From Bettongia penicillata ogilbyi (lineage: Eukaryota; Chordata; Mammalia; Diprotodontia; Potoroidae): DNA of 64,000 bases. Below the pieces are notes generated by a model, which saw only the letters and a program-made list of their open reading frames with translations, made no database searches and was not told the DNA's origin. How positions within the stretch are numbered: the first letter of the stretch is position 1; each line of letters starts with the position of its first letter. Below, one piece after another: positions 33,648-44,529 of the stretch. The DNA is taken from assembly GCA_023548195.1 (NCBI GenBank), contig JAJHZJ010000252.1, positions 3,045,395 through 3,109,394 of the forward strand, written 5' to 3'. Both the position numbers and the translations under genes were made by a program.

Positions 33648-34622
33648 TTTTTAATTAATTTTATTTATTTTCAGTGTTCTACAGTCACTATCATATAACT
33701 TAGATATCTTCCCCCCCTCCCTCCCCAAGATGGCATACAATTTTACATAAGTTTCTACACATACATTCCTATTAAATACATTTTCACTATAGTCATGCTG
33801 TGTAGAAGAATTAAAATGAATGGGAGAAACCATATAACAAACCAAAATGTAATACAAAAGAAAATGATCTGCTACATTCTGCAATTGAATTCCATAGTTC
33901 TTTCTTTGAATATGGAAGGCATTTTGCCTTAAAAGACCATAGGAATTTTTTAAGTCCTTGCATTACAATGAAGTTCTAAGTCTACCAGAAAAAACTCTTG
34001 CACACTGTGGTCGTTGCTGTGCACAAGGTTCTCCTGGTTCTGCTCCTTTCACTCAGCATCAGATCATATAAGTCTTTCCAGCCTCTCTGAAGTCTTCCTG
34101 TTCATCATTTTTTATAATGCAATAGTACTCCATTACATTTATATACCATAATTTATTCAGCCATTCCCCAATTGATGGGCACCCCTTTGATTTCCAGTTT
34201 TTGGCCACTACAAAGAGTGCTGCTATAAATATTTTTGTATATGTGGGACCTTTTCCCATTTTAATGATCTCTTGGAGATAGTCCTAGAAGTGCTATTGCA
34301 AGGTCAAAGGGTATGCATATTTTTTTAACCCTTTGGGCATAGTTCCAAATTGTTCTCCAGAATGGTTGGATCAGCTCACAGCTCCACCAATAATGAATTA
34401 GTGTTCCAGCTCTCCCACATTCTCTCCAACATTTATCATCTTCCTGTTCTGTCATGTTAGCCAATCTCATAGGTGTGATGTGGTACCTCAGAGTTGTTTT
34501 GATTTGCATCTCTCTAATCAGTAGTGATTTAGAGCATTTTTTCATATGACTATAGATATCTTCGTTTTCTTTCTCTGAAAACTACCTGTTCATATCTTTG
34601 ACCATTTATGAGTTGGGGAATG
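33648..34622 (-). mobile_element. L1 LINE 3' end, antisense
   Basis: About 1 kb of L1 3' UTR plus the C-terminal end of ORF2. Minus-strand frames read KCSKSLLIREMQIKTTLRYH, then CWRECGRAGTLIHYWWSCEL, then FIAALFVVAKNWKSKGCPS and IGEWLNKLWYINVMEYY. It is 5'-truncated at the text for the ORF2 start of that region (GAGTTGGGGAATG). Target duplications are unclear. No RT or endonuclease is present. Confidence 0.88.
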
Positions 34623-34723
34623 TACAAATTATGATTTAAAATGTTTTTGTGAGTTTTAAAAAATTCCTCTCTTCTGTTAGAAAAATATATAATAAAGTTA
34701 TCATGTAAATTTCTTTAGCATTC

Positions 34724-34895
34724 CCCTCCCCCCTCCCCTCCCCCTCCCTCTCCCCTCCCCTCCCCTCTCCTCCCATCCCATCTCCTCTCCTCTCCTCTCC
34801 TCTCCTCTCCTCTCCTCTCCTCTCCTCTCCTCTCCTCTCCTCTCCTCTCCTCTCCTCTCCTCTCCTCTCCTCTCCTCTCCTCTCCTCTCCTCTCC
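34724..34895. repeat. pentanucleotide (TCTCC)23 with imperfect flank
   Basis: A 115-bp perfect (TCTCC)n run at 34,781-34,895 follows an imperfect C/T-rich stretch from 34,724. The minus strand is (GGAGA)n, which explains the spurious ERRGEERRGE translation. Confidence 0.97.
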
Positions 34896-34899
34896 ACTG

Positions 34900-36285
34900 T
34901 CCTGCAGGTAAGTTTAATCAATCAGAGATTTTGAATTGAAAACTCTGCTCCTATTCTTCCTAAGGAAGAAGGGAAAAGTTGGACAGCCCCCATTGTGCTA
35001 TGATGTCAGCATGTATAAGAGCTATGGGGTTGTGCAGGCTAGAGATGGGGGAAAGGATGCCAAAGGGACTAGCTCAGCTCCCTGCTGCTTCCTGTGTCCA
35101 CGTTAGTCCCTTTGCCTGGGACACCACGGTATATCAGGCAGGGGAACAAAGGACGAAGCACAAAGTCTGCAGGTAGGTAACACTGTCACCAGATACCTAG
35201 AGAGTAGTGAGAGGTCAAGGTTGGCAGACACTAGGGAGAGTAGATACCATACCCTGGAGCAGAGTTGCTGTGATGTGACCAGCACTGGATTGTGGGGCCA
35301 AAAACAGCATCTGGTCAGATCCTGGTTGTTGTTGAACTGGCCAGAGGGTTGAGCTAAGATATTTCCCCTTTCTCCTTCCCCCTTTCCTTCTCCCTCCCCA
35401 GGAGAGTATGCATCTGTTCCAGAGTTCATCTATTTCTTCAACGTTTATCTTTTACATTGCTGTTTTCTTATAAAGTAATATAAAAACTGTGGCTAACTCA
35501 AATACATGATTGGTCTGGATGTATTTCATTTGAACAAAGGCTGTGTGAAAGAACTTGTGGTCAACTACATATGAAGTGTGAAGGAAGCCCCTTTTTTAAA
35601 AAAAATCCCTGGGGATTCCCTAGTTAGGGGCTCGAAACAAACTAAAGAGATTTTACTGATGAGTAGTAGTGTAATTCCTTAAAGGGTAGGAAGAGATTAA
35701 GCCATGTGAATCTGTACCGTTATGGACTCCCCTGGGCAAAGAATGAACTAAGCTAAGCATTTGTGGGTAGGAGGCTTGGTAAGGAGATTCCACTCTGCTC
35801 CTATAAGGCATTTCCTTCTCCCCTCCCCCTTATTGTTTTATCTATCGGCAAATTCAGAGAAACCCCTTTACCCCATGGAGGACAGATTGAGGCTATGGAC
35901 AGGGATACCTGAAGGTAAACTCTTGGACAGTGACCCCACCCAAACAAATGTGGGGGCCATCCAAGAAAGATTTTTCTTGCTAAATCAAACAACTCCAACC
36001 TGTAGCCATCGTTAGATAAATATTCAGATTTGGATTTATTTGATATGCTGAATGTGCACTGTGAAAACCAATGGAAACATTTTCCATGTGTATCCTTCCC
36101 AGATGATTCTCCCTTCTAACCTGTTTAAAACCCACTTGGTTGAAAGATCTGTCCCTAGGATTAAAGGTTAGGACAACATCTGCCCAAATAAAAGATACTT
36201 ATGATCTACAGAAAAGTATATATGTCACAATACTGTTGTTGGCATCTTCGCCACCAGAGTCTCTTTATTTTTCAGGTCTTTCAAA
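34900..36285. other. unassigned sequence, no gene seen
   Basis: No element recognised. The 108-residue minus frame at 35,103-35,429 has no domain and contains a low-complexity GEGEGKGEGE string from a C/T-rich patch. Confidence 0.4.
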
Positions 36286-37289
36286 GATGAAATGGACTTG
36301 GAGAAGCAACACTGACTCATGGAAACAACACCACGTTGGAGTTAATTCCTGCCTCCTGTGATTAGTGAATGTGAATGTCTCTCTGACCTTCAGTTTCCCC
36401 ATCTGTTAATGGGTCAATAATGGTTGTTCTGCATGCTGTCTTACAGAGTTGTGAGGAAAGCAATCTCTTTTATAAAAATGTATTTGTTTTTAGTTTTCAA
36501 CATTCATTTCCACAAGATTTTAAGTTCCAGATTTTCTCCCCATCTCTCCCCTCCTCCCACTCCAAGACACCATGCATTCTAATTACTCCTTCCCCCAATC
36601 TGCCTTCCTTTCTATCACACCCCTCCCTTCCCTTATTCCTATCTCCTCTATTTTCTTATAGGGCAAGATAGATTTCTATACCACATTACCTGTATTTCTT
36701 ATTTCCCAGTTGGATGTAAAAACAATTTTCAACATTTGTTTTTAAAGCTTTGAGTTCCAACTTCTCTCCCTTCCTCCCTCCCCACCCATCCCCCCTGAGA
36801 AGGCAAGCAATTCAATATAGGCTATATATGTGTAGTTATGCAAAAGATTCCTTCCATAAAAATCATGTTGTAAATAACTATATTTCACTCCATCCTATTC
36901 TGCCCTCCATTTATTCTATTCTCTCTTTTGACGTGTCCCTACTCAAAAGTGTTTGCTTCCTCTTCCCATATGCCTTCCCTTCTATCATCCCCCCACACCC
37001 CAATTCTCTCCTTCTCCCCTACTTTCCTGTAGCATGATAGATTTTCATACCAAATTGAGTGAGCATGTTATTTCTTCCTTGAGCCAAATGTGATGAGAAT
37101 AAGTTTCACTTTTCCCTCTCACCTCCCTCCTTTTCCCCTCCCTTGGAAAAGCTTTTTCTTGTCTCTTCTATGAGAGATAATTTGCCCCATTTCATTTCTC
37201 CCTTTCACATCCCAATATATTCCTCTCTCACCCTTAATTTTATTTTTTAAGATATGATCCCTTCCTATTCAACTCACCTTGTGCTTTCT

Positions 37290-37395
37290 CTCTCCTTCTC
37301 TCTCTCTCTCTCTTTCTCTCTCTCTGTCCCCCTTCTCTCTCTCTGTATATATCTATATCTATATATATGTATATATGTATATGTGTGTGTGTATA
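37290..37395. repeat. (CT)n / (TA,TG)n microsatellite
   Basis: CT-rich run followed by TATATCTATATATATGTATA-type units and (TG)n, at the same position in the HAL1 3' UTR as the tracts in copies A and C. Confidence 0.9.
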
Positions 37396-37531
37396 ATTCC
37401 TCCAACTACCCAGATACTGAGAAAATTTTCAAGAGCTACAAATATTATCTTTTCATGTAAGAATGTAAACAGTTCAACTTTAGAAAGTCTGTTATGATAT
37501 CTCTTTTCTGTTTACCTTTTCATCCTTCACT

Positions 37532-38561
37532 TGATTCTTATATTTGAAAGCCAAATTTTCTATTCAGCTCTGGTCTTTTCATCAAGAATGCTTGAAAGTC
37601 CTCTATTTCATTGAATGACCATTTTTTTCCCCTGAAGTATTATACTCAATTTTATTGGGTAGGTGATTCTTGATTTTAATTCTAACTCCTTTGACTTCTG
37701 GAATATCATATTCCAAACCCTTTGATCTCTTAAAGCAGAAACTGCTTGATCTTGTGTTATCCTGATTGTGTTTCCACAATACTTAAATTATTTCTTTCTG
37801 GCTGCATGCAATATTTTCCTCTTGATCTGGGAACTCTGAAATTTGGCTACAATATTCCTAGGAGTTTCTCTTTTCAGATCTCTTTCAGGAGGTGATCAGT
37901 GGATTCTTTCAGTATTTATTTTACCCTCTGGTTCTAGAACATCAGGGCAATTTCCCTTGATAATTTCATGAAAGATTATGATCATGGTTTTCAGGTAGTC
38001 CTATAATTTTTGAATTGTCTCTCCTGCATCTATTTTCCAGGTCAGTTGTTTTCCCAATTTTTTTCATTCCTTTGATTTTGTTTTACAATTTCTTGATTTT
38101 TCATAAAGTCATTAGCTTCCATATGCTTCATTGTAATCTTTAAGGAACTATTTTCTTTGGTGTGCCTTTGGATCTCCTTTTCCATCTGGCCAATTCTGCT
38201 TTTTAGGGCATTCTTTTCCCCATTGGTTTCTGGATTTCTTTTACCATTTGGGCTAGTCTATTTTTTAAAGTGTTATTTTCTTCAGCATTTTTGGGAATCT
38301 CCTTTAGTGAGCATTTGACTCATTTTTCATGATTTTCTTGCATCACTCTAATTTTTCTTCCCAATTTTTGCTCTAATTCTCTTACTTGATTTTCAAAATC
38401 CTTTTTGAGCTCTTCCATGACCTGAGACCAATTCATATTTTTCTTGAGGCTTTGGATGGAGGAGTTTTGACTTTGTTGTCTTCTTCTGTTTGTGTATTTT
38501 GGTCTTCCTTGTCACCAAAGTAAGATCCTATAGTCTGAATCTTTTTCCAATTTTTGCTCAT
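37532..38561 (-). pseudogene. HAL1/L1 ORF1p remnant, copy B
   Basis: Starts MSKNWKKIQTIGSYF (ATG at 38,561-38,559) and shares EEDNKVK.PPSKAS with copy A. The coiled-coil, RRM-like and C-terminal-domain texts follow with frameshifts. The TGA at 37,896-37,898 follows the ERIH segment. Another TGA, in the segment between the N-terminal region and the coiled coil, occupies the codon that is also TGA in copy A but CGG in copy C. The open frame extends upstream of this ATG to 38,825 with a Ser/Gly/Arg-rich stretch; I regard that as 5' region, because copies A and C do not keep it in frame. Confidence 0.8.
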
Positions 38562-39179
38562 TTCCTCAGCCATTTCCTTGGCTTCTGAGCTCTTTGTCAA
38601 GGTAGACCTCTGCTTCCAGTGGGGGTGGGGGTTTACTGTCAGCTGCTCAATCCCCCCACAATCTGTGGTCCTAGAGCTCCAGAGAAAGTGGCTGCAGCTA
38701 CCCCTGCTGCTGCTATGACTACTGTGGTTTCCTCTGCTCCTTCCCCCTCTGCTGCCCTGGGACTGGGGCCAGACCATTCCACTCTTTTGCACTGGTCCTA
38801 CAGGTTTTTCCCACTGACCTTCCAATTTATCCTCAGTGTTTTGGGGTCATGAAGTCTGGAAACCACCACAAGTGTGAGAGATTCAGTCTCCCAAAGATCT
38901 GTTCAGGTCCCCTCTGTGTACTCCCTGCCCACACTAGACTGCACTCTGCTCCCAGCATGGGACGATAGACACTTCTCAGCAATCTTCCAGTCTGCCTTGG
39001 GCTGGAGATTTGCTTCGCTCCATCATTCTCTGGTTCTGCAGCTCCAGAATTTGTTTAGAGCCATTTTTTACAGGTATTTGGCTGGGCTTGGTGGGAGTGC
39101 TCTGAAAAGTCTGTGCTAAGCACTCTCTTTAAAACAGTGAAGTGTTATATGAATGTGAGCTCTTGTTAATTCTTGGAAT

Positions 39180-39765
39180 GTGGTTATTTCTAAGTTTCCC
39201 GATTAGTTGTGGCTTGAATACCTTCTACCAAATTCCCTGCTACAGACACCATTTTCAGGAGTTTCTGCCCACTTTCCCTCTGACTGCTTATATAAGGCAT
39301 CTTCTTTTCAGTCTGTTCATTCTCAAGGACAGGACATATTCTGCCGATAGCTGTGTTGGATTGCATATAACATATTTCCCATCTGGAAATTGAAAGTATT
39401 TACTACTAGAAACTCTGTCTGTATTGCTTTAAGCTTATTTGCTTGCTTTTAAATGATTCTCAGTTGGTTGGGGCTGATGATCCATCATCCTGCCCCACTA
39501 CCCACACAACCAGATTTTCAGTATTCTACATTCTCCACCCTCACCCTTTGTCTTTCTATGTGATACTTTCTCAGGATCAGATTTTTGCTTGAGAATGTCA
39601 GCATCACTTCCCCTAAATTTTTTTCTCTCTTCTTTCTTCTACCACTCTTTCTTCACTCTTTTGTGTTAAATCATCATCCTCTATTAAAATATAAGTACTT
39701 GGACACACTTTTATATGAGAACAGATTATGATGAGAGTAGAGAGAGTTTTAAAGCAGGGGGTAGA
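39180..39765. other. unassigned sequence, no gene seen
   Basis: Nothing recognised; C/T-rich stretches without domain-bearing frames. Confidence 0.4.
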
Positions 39766-39769
39766 TTAA

Positions 39770-39984
39770 GAGTGGTGGTGCACACCTGTAATCCTCGATA
39801 CTAGGGAGGTTGAGGCTGGTGGATCACTTGACCTTAGGAGTTCCGCTCTGCAGTGAGCTAAAGCTAACTGGGTGTGTGCACTAAATGCAGCATCAGTATG
39901 GTGAGACCTCAGAAAGGGTTGGGGTAGGAGGAGTGGAGATGGGTGAGAGGAACACCAGATTGCCTGAGAGAGGGACAGAGGGAC
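39770..39984 (+). pseudogene. 7SL (SRP) RNA retropseudogene, partial
   Basis: Resembles the 5' two thirds of signal recognition particle RNA. The Alu domain gives GGTGGTGCACACCTGTAATC, AGGGAGGTTGAGGCTGGTGG and ATCACTTGACC. S-domain text follows: GGGTGTGTGCACTAAATGCA, GCATCAGTATGGTGAGACCT, then an insertion, then ACCAGATTGCCTGAGAGAGGG. S-domain sequence argues for a copy of the whole RNA rather than an Alu/B1-type SINE. The 3' third is missing or unrecognisable, and there is no evident poly-A, so the mode of insertion is unclear. Many substitutions argue against a working gene. Confidence 0.8.
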
Positions 39985-39989
39985 AATGG

Positions 39990-40450
39990 GTGTGAAGCTT
40001 CAATCATAACCACTTCTTTGTGGGAGAGAAGAGACTTTTGACCAAAAGTGTCAGGCATGTAGCCGAGCCTCAGGGCAAGTCATCTATCTCATCACTAGCC
40101 TGTCCTGGGTGACCAAGCTGCCCAGCCTTGGTATTTGTTTGTCAAAGGAGACAGTGACACTTCAGAGGTCACTTTCCCTAGGGAACATGATCCTGATCAA
40201 AGTGACTGGCTCCTTGGAGAATCACAGGAAACTTATAAGAGAAAAAGGAAAGCTTTTAGATGACCACAACTATAGCAGCTGACCAGGATGCTAATCACTC
40301 CTTTTGGTCCCTCATACTTGAGCCATTCTATTTTTTATAATGATACTATAGATTACTGCTGGTTTGTTTCAATTCCCAGTGGCCATGTACTCTTGGAGCC
40401 CAGGTTTATTTGTTCTTCCTCTTCTCTCCTCCCTTCTTCCCTCATTTTCC
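39990..40450. other. unassigned sequence, no gene seen
   Basis: Nothing recognised between the 7SL copy and the (TTCC)n tract. A short GCCTGTCCTGGGTGACC near 40,098 recalls the end of 7SL/Alu RNA but is too short to assign. Confidence 0.35.
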
Positions 40451-40455
40451 TATTT

Positions 40456-40604
40456 TCCTTCCTTCTTTCCTTCCTTCCTTCCTTCCTTCCTTCCTTCCTT
40501 CCTTCCTTCCTTCCTTCCTTCCTTCCTTCCTTCCTTCCTTCCTTCCTTCCTTCCTTCCTTCCTTCCTTCCTTCCTTCTTTCCTTCCTTCCTTCCTTCCTT
40601 CCTT
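40456..40604. repeat. (TTCC)n tetranucleotide tract
   Basis: About 149 bp of nearly perfect TTCC units. It explains the LPSFLPSF and KEGRKEGR strings in all reading frames. Confidence 0.97.
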
Positions 40605-41230
40605 TTATCCTAACTTTGAACTCTTCAGATTTCTCAAAAAGGTAGAGGAAAAATATCCTCACAAGACAAGACATAAGAACTTATGAAATATTAAGTTTGA
40701 CCAGTGCCCTCTTTAGTTTTGTATTCAGTTTAGAGAATTTCATAGTTGCTCTCAGTGATGAATGAATGAGAGAAACAGCATTTAGTAAGTACCTACAATG
40801 AGCCAGGCAGTGCCTTCCTTCCATTTTTATCCTATCTTTTTTCTTTACATTGCTGTCACTTCCCAATCATCCTGCCCTTTTAATATCCTTGTCATCTCTA
40901 GAGTACCTGTGCCTTGTAATAAAGAAGTATAATTCAGTAAAATAAGCCTACACATTGCTTGTATCTGACACTTCATTCCACATGGAGGAAGGGATGGTTC
41001 ATAGTTCACCATCAGCCCTCTGAGGTTGAAGTTAGTCACTGCTTTGATCAAAGTTCTGCATTGTTTTCCCCTTTACATTATTGGGGTCATGTGTAAATTA
41101 TTCCCTCACTTCTGTTCAATTTCCCTGAATTAATTCATATTGATTACTAGTAGATACCTGAATTAATTCATATCTTACTGTAAATGTTATGTGCTGATTT
41201 TAGCACCAGCACATACAGTATTGTTGGCCA
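40605..41230. other. unassigned sequence, no gene seen
   Basis: A short MIR 3'-like fragment (TAGTAAGTACCTACAATGAG, then CCAGGCAGTG) lies near 40,780-40,812. A short near-direct repeat of TACCTGAATTAATTCATAT-like text lies near 41,127-41,172. Nothing else. Confidence 0.4.
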
Positions 41231-41234
41231 TATC

Positions 41235-41515
41235 GTTGTCCAGTCATTTGCAGTTGTATCTCACTCTTTGTTCCTGCATTTGGGGTTTTCTTGGCAAAGA
41301 TACCTCAGTGGTTTGCCATTTTCCTTCTCTAGCTCATTTTATAGATGAGGCAACTAAGGCAAAAATGGGGGGTTATGAGGCATTTATGGGGGATTAACTG
41401 GGGCAAAATGGAGTTAAGTGGCTTGTTCAGTGTACTGCTAGTAAGTGTCTCAGGTGGTAACTGAACTCAATTCTTCCTGACTCTAGGTCCGGTGCTCTAT
41501 CCACTGAGCTACCTA
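41235..41515 (-). repeat. tRNA-derived marsupial SINE with internal duplication
   Basis: Antisense copy of the 199-437 type (TTTGCCATTTTCCTTCTCTA, then AGTGGCTTGTTCAG, then CGGTGCTCTATCCACTGAG). Near 41,357-41,415 an extra segment of about 40 bp repeats GGCAAAAATGG/GGCAAAATGG, a small internal duplication. Confidence 0.82.
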
Positions 41516-41564
41516 CATGCTCCTGCACACATAGTACTCACTCACTTTTCTATGCTGTGCAACA

Positions 41565-41780
41565 TGACATAGTTGATTGAATGATGGACTTAAAGTTAAG
41601 AGATCTGCATCCCCCCCTGCCTCAGACAGGCTTATCTTTGGGATCCTAGGAAAGTCGCTTAACCTAATGATGGCTTAATTTCCTCATCTGTAAAGTGAGG
41701 TTAAAAATATTAATACTATCTTCCTCACAGGGTGGTTGTGAGAAAAAATGCTCTGTAAATCTAAAAAGTATTAGAAAATG
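41565..41780 (+). repeat. MIR-like SINE
   Basis: Sense MIR: GACTTAAAGTTAAGAG, GAAAGTCGCTTAACC, TCCTCATCTGTAAAGTGAGG, then CACAGGGTGGTTGTGAG and GCTCTGTAAATC. Confidence 0.75.
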
Positions 41781-41846
41781 CATTTTTTTTCATTTTCTTT
41801 ATCTCATAGGATTGAGTTCAGATAAAAATGATCCTTGGACAAGATG

Positions 41847-42067
41847 ATTGCTGTTCAGTCATATCCAACCCTTTGTGTCTGTATTTGGGGTTTTCTTGAC
41901 AAATATATCTCAATGATTTTCTATTTTCTTCTCCAGCTCATTTTATGAAGCAGAGTTAAGTGACTTGGGCAGGGTCACACAGCTAGTGAGTGTCTGAGGC
42001 TGGATTTGAATGCTGGTCTTCCTGATTCTAGACCCAGCCATTTTATCCACTGAGCCATCTGCTGCCT
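41847..42067 (-). repeat. tRNA-derived marsupial SINE
   Basis: Antisense copy of the 199-437 type: TTGGGGTTTTCTTGAC, AGTGACTTGGGCAGGGTCAC, ACAGCTAGTGAGTGTCTGAG, then TTATCCACTGAGCCATCTGC. Confidence 0.88.
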
Positions 42068-42117
42068 CTGAACAAATTGCTATCCTGCTATTATTCTTTC
42101 ATATTTAATGCTCTTCA

Positions 42118-43092
42118 TTGCCCAATTGATAAATGGTCAAAGGATATGAACAGGCAGTTTTCAGAGGAAGAAATTAAAACTATCTATATTCATATGAAAA
42201 AATGCTCTAAATCACTATTGATAAGAGAGATGCAAATCAAAACAATTCTGAGGGAGCGCATCACACCTATCAGATTGGCTACTATGACAAAACAGGAAGA
42301 TGATAAATGTTGGAGAGTTGGAACACTAATTCATAGCTGGTGGAGCTATGAACTGATCCAACCATTCTGGAGAGCAATTTGAACTATGCCCAAAGGGCTA
42401 CAAAAATGTGCATACCCTTTGACTCAGAAATGTCACTGCTAGGATTGTATCCCAAAGAGATCATAAAAATGAGAAAGAGTCCCACGTGTACAAAAATATT
42501 TCTAGCAGCACTCTTTGTGGTGGCCAAGAACTGGAAATCAAGGGAATACCCATCAATTGGGGAGTGGCTGAATTAGTTGTGGTATATGAATGTAGTGTAA
42601 TACTGTTGTGCTATAAGAAATGATGAACAGGAAGACTTCAGAGACACCTGGAAGGACTTATATGAACTGATGCTGAGCAAAAGGAGCAGAACCAAGAGAA
42701 CATTGTACACAGTATCAACCATAGTGTGCAAGGGCTGTTTCTGGTAGAACTAGCACTTCACAGCCATGCAAAGACCTTAAACATTCCCAAAGGACTCGAG
42801 GCAAAATGCCATCTACATCCAGAGAAAGAACTATGAAATCAGAATGCAGAATGAAGGCAGAATATTTTCTCTTGTGTTATGTTTTGATTTGGTTTGTTTT
42901 TTCTCATGGTCTCTCCTATTCGTTTTGATTCTTCTATGCAACATGACTAATGTGAAAATGTGTTTAATAAGAATGTATGTGTAGAACTCATATAACATTG
43001 CATGCTGTTTTGGGGAGGGAGAAGGGAGAAAATCTAAGACATGGAAGTGATTGTAAAAAACTGAAAATAAATAAATTTAAAAAATAAAATAA
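42118..43092 (+). mobile_element. L1 LINE 3' end, sense (copy E)
   Basis: Sense L1 fragment: the C-terminal end of ORF2, then the 3' UTR and an A-rich tail. The frame reads DMNRQFSEEEIKTIYIHMKK, CSKSLLIREMQIKTIL and GTLIHSWWSYELIQPFWRA. After a frameshift it reads CTKIFLAALFVVAKNWKSRE and SIGEWLN. Its last ~75 bp (CATGCTGTTTTGGGGAGGGA to about 43,078) closely match the 3' tail of HAL1 copy A. Confidence 0.9.
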
Positions 43093-43094
43093 GA

Positions 43095-43435
43095 TTATTA
43101 ATTAAAATATATGTATGTATATATATATAAGTATCCTATGGATTATTTCAGAAGTAGATAAAATAACTACTTTTGTAGTTTAATAAAAATATTAGGATGT
43201 AGGTTGATCTGTAGACCCATTGAAAATATCCTTAGGTCAATTCCAGTAGCGGACAGAATGAGGATGATATGAATCTTACCCTGTTCCCATATGATTTTTG
43301 CCTTTTCTTCTGTCCCTGCATTTCCAAAACATTTTGTTCCACACAGTTTGGAGACTTGGGGTATTTGTTATGTCAACATATTATTGTGTTGTCCTTGGGT
43401 TTTTGTGGATTGGTGTTAGATTACACCAGTTGTCA
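43095..43435. other. unassigned sequence, possibly the decayed 3' end of the Dong/R4 LINE
   Basis: AT-rich, with a short (TATG)n near 43,108-43,130. The minus-strand continuation of the R4-like element may extend here but the homology fades. Confidence 0.35.
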
Positions 43436-43543
43436 GCAACCCCTCTACATACAAGAATGCTTTGGTTTTAGGGCAATTTATGGTTGAATTCTTCGGGATA
43501 TTTTGAAATCTACATTGATAGTTTGGGGATATCATCTATCCAT

Positions 43544-43762
43544 TCATGAGATGGTAAACCTCTCATGTATAATTCTAATCACCTGGTTATATCTTGCTAT
43601 GTGTTCAGTTGGTGATAAATTTTTGTAGCTTGTGGTGATAGATTGCTCATTTTTTTTTGCCATTTCCTTGTATGATCTACATTGATCATTAAGTTCAACT
43701 TTCTTAAAGATAACCCATCTATAATTACTGGTGGCAATGGTCCAGTCTTGAATTGCCACCAT
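43544..43762 (-). pseudogene. Dong/R4 C-terminal CCHC region remnant
   Basis: A 72-residue open piece beginning MVAIQDWTIATSNYRWVIFK, then NDQCRS, a degraded cysteine/histidine stretch, LSPTEHIARYNQVIRIIHER, then a stop. The family pattern is AIQDQ, NYR, a CCHC knuckle, an LAPTEY-like segment and RHNxVARIIH, just before the endonuclease. Two of the expected cysteines are replaced (CRSY, TSYKN). A 1-nt shift upstream separates it from the IETE segment. Confidence 0.8.
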
Positions 43763-44529
43763 AAATTTCTGTTTCTATAAATAAAACTTCATAACTTAGC
43801 TATGTTTGGTACTTCATTGTTGACAGATATTTGTCTGTGTTCATGTGAATGTCTCCCGTTAAAGACCTTTTGAACTACAGTCTTGGATCTTATTTTCTTC
43901 CTAGGTTTCATAGGGAGGTAAATTACTTTCATTTACATTCTAATAGTATAGTCCTGTTATCAGCCTTCTCACCTGCCTGTTGAAGTGACATCTGCCTGTT
44001 GCAAAATATTTCTGTAGGTTTTTGACTTGTTTTTCAAGTACTTGGAGAATACTTATTCTCTTCCTCCATTTTGATGAGGAAGGTCTCTATGTTTTGTTAA
44101 TATTGTATAGGCTTTGGTTAGAACGTTTTCCAAACTTTTTATGGTTCATTTTGTTATTCCCAAAGTGTACATTAAGAATGGTATTGTGTAGGTATTAATT
44201 GCCTTAAAAATGCTATTCTCATTACATTTTGATTTCAAGATGCCATGAAGTATCTTAGCATTTTTAACACAGCTTTCTCATCAATGGCTCAGTGTGTCCT
44301 GTCTGGAGTAGACAAAGTATTTGTAAATGTTACCTTTTTATTCATTGGTCCAATTTGACCTCTGTATTTGACCTCAAACTTTTTCTATCTTTTCTTTCTC
44401 TCTATTCTAAAGTCTCTATCTTTCCTTGGAGTATGTTAAGAATTTCACACTTACCAGTTCCAGTTAATATTTTGATATCATTAGAGAATGATTCTATATA
44501 ATAGTGGAGCTATTTAATATGTTTTTGGT

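Larger units (their letters stand above)
36479..39119 (-). mobile_element. HAL1-like half-L1 retrotransposon, copy B
   Basis: Antisense element of about 2.64 kb with a probable target duplication of about 16 bp (GCAATCTCTTTTATAAAA near 36,460; GCACTCTCTTTAAAA at 39,120-39,134; imperfect). On the minus strand its order is a 5' region, an ORF1 remnant (38,561-37,532), a (TA/TG)n and (GA)n microsatellite (about 37,290-37,392), then the two-module 3' UTR (37,055-36,730 and 36,690-36,480). There is no ORF2. Its plan and spacing are the same as in copies A and C. Confidence 0.82.
36290..39178 (+). repeat. MIR split by HAL1 copy B
   Basis: Sense MIR with CTCTGACCTTCAGTTTCCCC, TCTTACAGAGTTGTGAGG and AAAGCAATCTCTTT up to about 36,478. 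It resumes at 39,120 with GCACTCTCTTTAAAACAG and TATATGAATGTGAGCTCTTG. The 2.6-kb HAL1 sits between. Confidence 0.7.

Noticed and set aside
34715..34921. A frame encoding ERRGEERRGE repeats
   Set aside because: Translation of the (TCTCC)n tract on the minus strand.
39770..39984. A primate Alu, suggesting contamination
   Set aside because: S-domain text is present and the copy is too diverged; the flanks are ordinary marsupial sequence.
40288..40686. A 132-residue frame rich in LPSF repeats
   Set aside because: Pure translation of the (TTCC)n tract.
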